From contig QIAN01000494.1 in NCBI GenBank assembly GCA_003225005.1, positions 1 through 56,105 on the forward strand: a stretch of DNA of 56,105 nucleotides, read 5' to 3'. The stretch comes from Acidobacteriota bacterium (lineage in GTDB: Bacteria; Acidobacteriota; Terriglobia; Terriglobales; Acidobacteriaceae). The translations under genes and the position numbers were made by a program. The notes under the pieces are model-generated. The model searched no databases. It was given only the letters and a program-made list of their open reading frames with translations, and was not told the origin of the DNA. Shown here in pieces: positions 50,622 through 56,105 of this stretch (positions are counted from its first letter, which is position 1; the number at the start of each line of letters is the position of its first letter).

Positions 50622-52532
50622 TCACTTGGTCGAAGTCATCTGCGGCGTTTGTTCCCTGATCTTTCCAGAGTAGATGATGAATTTGAACGGGTCGGTATTC
50701 TGGTGCTTCTCCATCAGCTTGAGGTATACAAGCCGTTTGACATTTGCTACAGAGCTGCTGCGCTCGAACCTGTCTCCGGCCGATTCAAGCAGAGAGGCTG
50801 CGAGCTCGTACTTGCCGTCCGCGGTCAATCGTTCCACTGTCTTGACCAGCTGTCTTTCCGACACGCCGAGGTAGTCGACCATGAGCTCTGCGTGGTCTGC
50901 ACGGGTGAGATGTTCGAGGCCTTGCAAGTCCGGCTGCCAATAGCCGACGTTCTGATCATAGAGACGGTCGATGACGTGTTCGCGCAGGATAAGGTATGGC
51001 TGGTAGACATCGGGCTGGTCGTTGAGCAGGCCCGGGGGAATCAGGTTTGCCTGATGTATCGCGCCACGCTCATCGCCTTGGCGCGTCGCGGTCAGGACCT
51101 GCTCGCGCAACCATGGCAGATCTATTTTGAGTTGCGCCAGCATAGAGGCAGAGGCAAAATTCCGCGTCAGCGGCTCGTGGCCATGAAGCAGATACCGCGG
51201 ATTCTTTTGTACCACGATATCGATCGCATCCATCAGCCCCTGAAGGTCGCCCTCCTCGACGAACGGTGCACCCAGATAGGGCATGATGAAGTCGCCGACA
51301 AACAGGACGCCTTCATCCGGCAGGTAGATGAACATCGCATCGTGAGTTTCGCCTCCTTGCACAGGAATGAGCTCGATGCGTGTTCCCCCGATCTTCAGCT
51401 CGGTGCGGCGATCGATGATGAGGTCCGGCTTGAAGCTCCGTACGTTGTCGAGGCTGAAGGCTTCGCCGAAGAATTGCTTGTCGAACACGCTCGGCGCACT
51501 GAGTTCGTGGGCGATCTCTTCTCCGTAGTTGCTCCTTGCGTAGAAGTGCAAGCGGGGATTTAGGGCACGGAAATACGTGTGTCCGCCAACGTGATCCCAG
51601 TGGGAGTGTGTGATGAAAACCGTCGTCAGTTCCGGCAAGTTAGGCGCATACGCTCGCAGTGCCTCGTAGGCGGCCTTGGCAGAGTCCGGGCGCGTACCCG
51701 CATCGATGCCGATTAGTTCTCGCCGATCGTCCGACACCACAAAATAGTATTCGGTGAACTCGAAACCCGAGAGCGCATATACGCGGCCCGGCACGATCTC
51801 GGCGATGCGCCGCGGGGAAAAAGCGTGCCCGGATGCGACCTCCTCCGAAAAAGGAGTTATCAGCGTAATCGACCGATTAAAGTCCTTGTAACCAGTCCGC
51901 CGCAGATAGTCCTGTGCTTTGACTTGCTCTCCGTCTGCGAGGGCCAGCTTTCCAAGGTAGTAGTAAACTTCTCGTAACCACCCTGAGTGTGGCGCGTTGT
52001 CAGCGTTCGCCACGCACCATGCCAGCTCGTCCTGCGCTGCGTTCTTCTGATGGAAGCGGCCTGGAAGCTGAGCATGGACGATGCCGGATATCCAGTTCAC
52101 CGCGAAAACTCGCCCTCCGGAAAGCTGCTTGGCTTGTTCCAGTATCGCGATGACGTCTTTCACGTAACCCACTCGATGGAGTAACGGGACGGAAGATGCA
52201 TGCTGAGCTCGCAACAATCCGATGGCGCTCAGATAGAGCGCCTTTTGAACGTCCGTCAGGCGAGGTCCGAATTCCTTCAGCCGCGCGGAGAAAAACTCTG
52301 CACCCTCGCCCTGCAGGTTCGCGTTCGAATACTGCGCCATGAGCAGAAACAGCAATTGTGGATCTCGCGGCGGTGCCATGCTATTCACAGCTTTCAAGTA
52401 TTCGAGTTCCGGGCGAACGGAGCTTGCCCCACCGTGATTCCCGGGGCCTGGGCGAGCGGGTGTCACTCGCAGCTTGGCTAGGAGAACTCCGAATACCAGC
52501 AGCGCGGCCAACAAATAGATAGCAGTTCGCAT
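50622..52532 (-). CDS. Exported or membrane-anchored metallo-beta-lactamase-fold hydrolase
   Basis: A 636-residue protein with an N-terminal membrane anchor or signal (MRTAIYLLAALLVFGVLLA), a helical region (about residues 45-230) and an MBL domain: TTVFITHSHWDHVGGHTYF (HxHxDH, near 310), IPVQGGETHDAMFIYLPDEGVLFVGDF (His and Asp) and LLHGHEPLTRNF. The tail after residue 500 is helical. The layout recalls alkylsulfatase and other large MBL hydrolases, but the substrate cannot be told. An 18-bp palindrome 42 bases upstream of the ATG (52574-52591) matches the one before the marR gene, so the MarR regulator probably controls it. Confidence 0.8.
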   Translation of the reverse strand: MRTAIYLLAALLVFGVLLAKLRVTPARPGPGNHGGASSVRPELEYLKAVNSMAPPRDPQLLFLLMAQYSNANLQGEGAEFFSARLKEFGPRLTDVQKALYLSAIGLLRAQHASSVPLLHRVGYVKDVIAILEQAKQLSGGRVFAVNWISGIVHAQLPGRFHQKNAAQDELAWCVANADNAPHSGWLREVYYYLGKLALADGEQVKAQDYLRRTGYKDFNRSITLITPFSEEVASGHAFSPRRIAEIVPGRVYALSGFEFTEYYFVVSDDRRELIGIDAGTRPDSAKAAYEALRAYAPNLPELTTVFITHSHWDHVGGHTYFRALNPRLHFYARSNYGEEIAHELSAPSVFDKQFFGEAFSLDNVRSFKPDLIIDRRTELKIGGTRIELIPVQGGETHDAMFIYLPDEGVLFVGDFIMPYLGAPFVEEGDLQGLMDAIDIVVQKNPRYLLHGHEPLTRNFASASMLAQLKIDLPWLREQVLTATRQGDERGAIHQANLIPPGLLNDQPDVYQPYLILREHVIDRLYDQNVGYWQPDLQGLEHLTRADHAELMVDYLGVSERQLVKTVERLTADGKYELAASLLESAGDRFERSSSVANVKRLVYLKLMEKHQNTDPFKFIIYSGKIREQTPQMTSTK

Positions 52533-52573
52533 AAATGAGTTCCTTTCCGGAGGGTTTCAATTTCCCATCTCAC

Positions 52574-52591
52574 TAGATGTATATACATCTA
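52574..52591. promoter_or_regulatory. MarR operator, palindrome TAGATGTATATACATCTA
   Basis: A perfect 18-bp palindrome in the 75 bases between the marR stop and the hydrolase start, 42 bases before the ATG at 52532. Its 12-bp core ATGTATATACAT recurs exactly at 53075-53086 before marR. Repetition of a palindrome at both genes is the usual sign of a local repressor. Confidence 0.7.
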
Positions 52592-52607
52592 TAATCGATA
52601 CAAAAAT

Positions 52608-53069
52608 TTACGCCGCCATCGCGGCTTCTGTTATTCGCGAGACCGTCTGCTTCATGCTTTTCCAACCCTCGTTACCAAGTTCTCTCCGCAGTCGCCGTTC
52701 CGCACGCTCCCAGTACCATTGAGCCTCTGCCATTTTTCGCTTGCCTCCTTGCGTGAGACGGAACAGGCGCTCCCGCCTGTCCTTTCCGCGCCTCACGCGA
52801 ACCCAACCCTGCTTCAGCAACAGCCCCAGCGTCCGCGTCAACGTCGTACTATCCATGGTAAAGCCCGCGCTCAGCCGCTTTTGATTGGCCTCTTCAGTCG
52901 CAGCCAGCGCTGTAAGCAGGCCGAATTGCGTGATTTCCAGTCCTGCCTTCCTCAGTTCCTGGTCATAGATCCGCGTTACCACTCGAGTGACGCGCCGCAG
53001 GTTCTGACACGCGCAGGGCAAGTCAAAGAGCGCTGCTGCCGGGTGCTTTTCAAGTGCCTCTGGGATCAT
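52608..53069 (-). CDS. MarR-family transcriptional regulator
   Basis: A 153-residue winged-helix regulator: LEITQFGLLTALAATEEANQ, KRLSAGFTMDSTTLTRTLGLL (recognition helix) and GWVRVRRGKDRRERLFRLTQGGKRK (wing with the family DxRxR), then a dimer helix. The N-terminus has ACQNLRRVTRVVTRIYDQEL. The ATG at 53069 is used; an ATG at 53126 behind GGGGAG is possible but would place the operator inside the coding sequence. It precedes the hydrolase gene, and matching palindromes at both promoters imply it represses itself and that gene. The ligand is unknown. Confidence 0.88.
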   Translation of the reverse strand: MIPEALEKHPAAALFDLPCACQNLRRVTRVVTRIYDQELRKAGLEITQFGLLTALAATEEANQKRLSAGFTMDSTTLTRTLGLLLKQGWVRVRRGKDRRERLFRLTQGGKRKMAEAQWYWERAERRLRRELGNEGWKSMKQTVSRITEAAMAA

Positions 53070-53074
53070 AGTAT

Positions 53075-53086
53075 ATGTATATACAT
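53075..53086. promoter_or_regulatory. MarR operator core ATGTATATACAT at the marR start
   Basis: The same 12-bp core as at 52577-52588, six bases upstream of the ATG at 53069 (CAGATGTATATACATATA in full, minus strand). Bound repressor here would block transcription or initiation of marR, that is, autoregulation. Confidence 0.65.
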
Positions 53087-53122
53087 CTGTTGTTTCCTTT
53101 GTCAAACCAGGATTGCGTTCCT

Positions 53123-53599
53123 TCATTGGAGCGAGACTCCCCGAAAGAAGACACTTTTGCACGGTTCGCAATTCGTCTCATCGATGATTCCCGACGGTTT
53201 GTCCGGCGATCCGGTAGTAATTAACTGCCAATCGTTTCTCATCAAGGTTTCCCACTCGCTACGGGTGCGCACCACTTCGGCAGCATCACTGCCAAAGAAT
53301 GTCAAATCGTTTGATTTGGTGAGCATTTCCGACGTTGTCGCGAGGTCCTTTCGTTCATAAGCTTGCCAGAACCAGACTGACGTGCGAAAGACCTCCGCTT
53401 TGTCTCTTTCAAGGTCCTCCGCGCTTCTCCTGTGAGTTGCGCAGGAAATCAGAAATATTAAAGTCGAGCGAAGCAGGATCAGCTTGGTCGTAAAGAACGT
53501 CTCGCCTTTGGGTCGCTTCGATTTTCTCAAGCAGGATTCCAGTCGTTGCGTCCTGCGATCCTCCCAGATATTCGCGACCTCGTGGCTGTGAGACAGCAA
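53123..53599 (-). pseudogene. Truncated SnoaL/DUF4440-like gene
   Basis: Residues about 60-125 (ERDKAEVFRTSVWFWQAYER, DLATTSEMLTKSNDLTFFGSD and VRTRSEWETLMRNDWQ) match the first half of a SnoaL-like NTF2-fold domain. The second half is missing: the frame runs into unrelated residues and stops. The first 55 residues are Arg/Lys-rich and do not look coding. Probably a decayed gene; NTF2-fold proteins of this size serve many roles. Confidence 0.45.
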
Positions 53600-53647
53600 A
53601 CTAGGCTTTCCGTTCGGGCATTCAGCCTGTTACGCCGCAGGCGTGCA

Positions 53648-54331
53648 TCATAGTTGCAAACCGAACAGCCGCCCGAACTCAGTTCGTCCTAAAATAGTTA
53701 CGCGCACCGCACGAGAGCCGCGCGTCAGCGCTATCCACTTCAACTCCTCGAACTTGGAAAGCAAAGCGGCTCCTAATGCACCTGCCACATGAGGCCGACG
53801 CTCGCTCCAATCGAGGCAGCAGCGCGCAACAGGGCGCCTTCGCGTCCGAAGCGCCTTTAGATCAATGCCAATGGAGTCAAGAAAGGCTGCGCTCTTGGAT
53901 GTGGGGGGGAACTCGGTACCGCTTAAAATCAGCACTCCGTTGGCTATCATCTTGTCAGCTATTTCTACGGACAGACGACCGGCCAGATGGTCATAGCAGG
54001 TGCGCGCGAATTTCAGAGCTGGCAGTTGCGTAGCCCGGCCAGTGGCTTCGGGGAAGACACAGACCCGTGTCATCGCTTCAATAAATTCGGCTACTTGCGA
54101 GCCGGACAGCTTGAAATATCTGTTGCGTCCCCGTTTCTCCACCTGCAACAGTCCGCCCTTGACGAGTTGTGCTAGATGAGCGCTTGCAGCCTGCGGGGAG
54201 ACGTTTGATTGGAGCGCCAGTTCCCCTGCTGTCAATACTCGAGCATCCATGAGCATCATCAGCATGGATGCACGGGTCGGGTCAGCGAGTACACGCGCCA
54301 GTTGGTGCAGAGGGATGTTCATGAGGTGCAT
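53648..54331 (-). CDS. ArsR-family transcriptional regulator
   Basis: A 227-residue protein. The N-terminal 95 residues are an ArsR winged helix: LHQLARVLADPTRASMLMML, LTAGELALQSNVSPQAASAHLAQLVKGGLLQVEKRGRNRYF. The C-terminal half (LKFARTCYDHLAGRLSVEIAD, VARCCLDWSERRPHVAGALGAAL) is the extension seen in many soil-bacterial ArsR proteins, with a Cys-Cys and His that might bind metal or thiol. An alternative ATG lies three codons on. The small secreted-protein gene at 54458 is divergent, 126 bases away, and may be its target. Confidence 0.85.
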   Translation of the reverse strand: MHLMNIPLHQLARVLADPTRASMLMMLMDARVLTAGELALQSNVSPQAASAHLAQLVKGGLLQVEKRGRNRYFKLSGSQVAEFIEAMTRVCVFPEATGRATQLPALKFARTCYDHLAGRLSVEIADKMIANGVLILSGTEFPPTSKSAAFLDSIGIDLKALRTRRRPVARCCLDWSERRPHVAGALGAALLSKFEELKWIALTRGSRAVRVTILGRTEFGRLFGLQL

Positions 54332-54457
54332 TAAACCTTCCGCGCCAACAGCAATGTTTCAGGCAACGCTGAACAATCCCGATTGGTTTCAGCAGTAAGG
54401 TATGTCGAGAGCTGTACACCGCGACAGCCATTAACGTATTGAGGAGGCACGCACACC

Positions 54458-54874
54458 ATGTCCAGTCGAAGGGTTGGCACGATGATCGTCGCCGGCACCG
54501 TGGGTGTCGCTTTGCTATGCCACGCGCAGAAGTCCGAGCCGATTCCGCCAGACATGATGGGTAGTCCCGGCACAATCGTCGGATTTGTGCGTGATACGGC
54601 CTGCCTCTTGCGCAACAAGAGCGCTTCCGTGGCCAAAGATGCGGAGAGCCGGAAGTGCATAGTCCAGTGTGTCCGGGCGGGGTCCCCGCTGGCGATTCTC
54701 ACAAAATCAGGGGAGCTGTACATGCCGCTCTCTGCTCAGCTTCCAGATCGCGACCAACGCCGCCGATTGCTGCCCTACGCAGGTAAGTATGTACGAGCAA
54801 CGGGACGACTGTTCGAGCGCGGTGGAACCCACGCAATCAGTATCGAAAAAATCGAAATCGTACCGGGTTGGTGA
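54458..54874 (+). CDS. Secreted hypothetical protein, 138 aa
   Basis: GAGGAGGCACGCACACC precedes the ATG. A signal peptide (GTMIVAGTVGVALLCHAQ) leads a chain with FVRDTACLLRN, ESRKCIVQCVRAGSPLAILTKSGELYMPL and KYVRATGRLFERGGTHAISIEKIE. The last part is an OB-like strand set. Four Cys residues fit exported disulfides or heavy-metal binding. I recall it as a common acidobacterial hypothetical without function. It is divergent from the ArsR gene. Confidence 0.65.
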   Translation: MSSRRVGTMIVAGTVGVALLCHAQKSEPIPPDMMGSPGTIVGFVRDTACLLRNKSASVAKDAESRKCIVQCVRAGSPLAILTKSGELYMPLSAQLPDRDQRRRLLPYAGKYVRATGRLFERGGTHAISIEKIEIVPGW

Positions 54875-54920
54875 AAACCACTCCGCTGGGCACAAACAAA
54901 GTCCCGACACGAGAGTTGCT

Positions 54921-55759
54921 TCAACCCTCATGCGGGAGTTTCGTGGTTTTTACTTGCTTCCATCCTTCCGCATACAAGTCGGCTCTCGTTGCGAGGTAAC
55001 CCGGATATCGGCGTCGCGCTTCTTCGATAACTGTTCGATGAAGCGTCACGAGCGCAATCGGCTCAGTCGTCTCTGCGAGAACCTCACCGGTCGGCGCAAC
55101 CGCGAAGGATGGCCCGCCAAGTGGCACGCCCGATTCGGCGTGCGGTCGGGCCACGGAGAGGACGTACGCACAGCTCGTGATCGCGTTGGCCATTAAGATC
55201 GTCTTCCACCGTTCGAAGGTTGCTGCTTCCGTGGCGCGAGGAGCGACGATTATCTCTGCCCGAGTGCGCCGAGAAGACGCGAGCCTTCCGGGCGGTTGAC
55301 ATCGGAGCAGATCTGAAGGCCGATGCGCATCGAAAAGGCTTCTACGACAGATGGAAGGGCATCACCTGGCTCGTAATGACGAGTCTCCCAGAAGCCGGGT
55401 TCCTCTGGGAGGTACAGCTTGCGGTACGAAGCGACGAGCACACCCGATCGATCAAACACCAGTGCCGTGTTATGTCTTCGTCTCGACTTGGGGTCCCGGA
55501 CAATCGCGCCACCGATAATGGCGATGCCAGCGGCGCGTGCAGCGTCGCTCAATGCCTGATGTCGTGGGCCACCTGGTGCCTCCGCGTCATCTTCTTGCGG
55601 TGTCTCGGTTGCCGGCGACCAGGGGTTCAGCGGCAGCTCCGGCAACACCGCTAGGTCCGCCCCTTGTGATCGCGCGCGTATCAACGAATCGCCGAGTCGG
55701 CGGGCATCGGCGGGGTATGTGAAAATGTCGCTGATTAAGGCAACCGATAGGCTGACCAT
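54921..55759 (-). pseudogene. Nitrilase-superfamily amidohydrolase, frameshifted
   Basis: GGAGGG precedes the ATG at 55759. The first frame has VALISDIFTYPADARRLGDSL, ADLAVLPELPLNPW (catalytic Glu), SYRKLYLPEEPGFWETRHYEPGD (catalytic Lys) and IGLQICSDVNRPEGSRLLGALG (catalytic Cys). The second resumes as AEIIVAPRATEAATFERWKT, then LMANAITSCAYVLSV. One more G in the GGG at 55259-55261 (CCC on plus) joins the two. The Glu-Lys-Cys triad is complete, so the enzyme was or is active on an amide, nitrile or carbamoyl substrate. It follows the class V aminotransferase gene by 24 bases on the same strand. Confidence 0.82.
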
Positions 55760-55783
55760 GGCAGGATCGCCCTCCCATTCTGC

Positions 55784-56105
55784 TTATCTGGCATTGCGCG
55801 TGACCCCCGGTGAAAGTTCCCGTAATGCTGCAACCAGGTGGTCGATGTCTTCAAAGGTGTTAAAGATGTGCACTGACACTCGCAAGCCCCTTCCTCTAGC
55901 AGAAACAATAATCCTCTTCTCGGCCAAAGATTTCACAACATCTGGCGCGTTGCACATTTCGATGATTGTAATGCCGGAGCGTTGCTCCCGCGCTCGTGGT
56001 GACGCGACTCGCAGGCCTTCATCGTCGAGCCGCTGATGCAGGTAGTCGGTCAGTTCGTGAATGCGTTGTTCAATCCGAGCTGCGCCTACCTCCTCAAAGA
56101 GCGAG
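55784..56105 (-). CDS. Class V aminotransferase, C-terminal part (runs off the window)
   Basis: Only the last 107 codons lie in the window. They read EEVGAARIEQRIHELTDYLHQ, RSGITIIEMCNAPDVVKSLAEKRIIVSARGRGLRVSVHIFNTFEDIDHLVAALREL. RxSxHxFNTxEDID is the small-domain end of class V PLP enzymes (SufS, cysteine desulfurase-like or isopenicillin-N-epimerase-like). The PLP lysine is outside the window. The stop is 24 bases before the nitrilase start, so the two form an operon. Confidence 0.8.
   Translation of the reverse strand, partial: SLFEEVGAARIEQRIHELTDYLHQRLDDEGLRVASPRAREQRSGITIIEMCNAPDVVKSLAEKRIIVSARGRGLRVSVHIFNTFEDIDHLVAALRELSPGVTRNAR

Overview
The window looks like a chromosome segment of an Acidobacteriota bacterium, probably of the soil Terriglobia type. 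The evidence is family content: a VWFA-related secreted protein of the acidobacterial type, a Ser/Thr kinase with periplasmic TPR repeats, a DUF2934 protein, PilZ proteins, PEGA proteins, a 65-residue bS21, and C-terminal scraps of large TonB-dependent receptors. This is inferred from recognised families; no 16S gene is present.

Layout. Positions 1-9.7 kb hold small zinc-ribbon and membrane proteins, a rhodanese interrupted by an in-frame TGA with a SECIS-like hairpin, a PilZ protein, a Ser/Thr kinase-TPR sensor and an ORF-less group II intron (6148-6984). Positions 10.7-14.1 kb are a leftward six-gene accessory operon: zinc-ribbon protein, serine recombinase, small cysteine-rich protein, BCS1-like AAA ATPase and two small conserved proteins. 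A DUF2130 coiled-coil protein follows on the plus strand. Positions 16-21 kb carry a PEGA protein, an FAD oxidoreductase preceded by strong palindromes, ribosomal protein bS21, a cold-shock protein and a DUF2934 gene. Positions 21.6-25.5 kb are one very large c-di-GMP protein (membrane-PAS-GGDEF-EAL-REC-PilZ). Positions 26-30 kb hold a Coa1-like gene, a deazaflavin-type oxidoreductase, secreted proteins, a YncE-like beta-propeller and gene debris.

The centrepiece (30.7-45.1 kb) is a compact purine-catabolism island. An AzgA-type permease and guanine deaminase (minus strand) face a nine-gene plus-strand operon: allantoinase, three-subunit xanthine dehydrogenase, 5-hydroxyisourate hydrolase, membrane urate hydroxylase PuuD, allantoate amidohydrolase, (S)-ureidoglycine aminohydrolase and ureidoglycolate amidohydrolase. 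The xanthine dehydrogenase FAD subunit carries OHCU decarboxylase as a C-terminal fusion. Together these cover guanine to glyoxylate plus ammonia without a missing enzyme. A purine nucleoside permease-family gene and adenosine deaminase converge on the operon from the right.

Positions 45-56 kb hold receptor remnants, a nucleoside deaminase, an alpha/beta hydrolase, a zinc alcohol dehydrogenase, a RidA protein, a PAS/epoxide-hydrolase chimera, a metallo-beta-lactamase-fold hydrolase with a MarR regulator and matching operators, an ArsR regulator, a nitrilase and the tail of a class V aminotransferase.

A warning for readers: at least seven genes are broken by one or two short indels, nearly all in G/C homopolymers or dinucleotide repeats. 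That pattern suggests uncorrected sequencing errors more than real decay.
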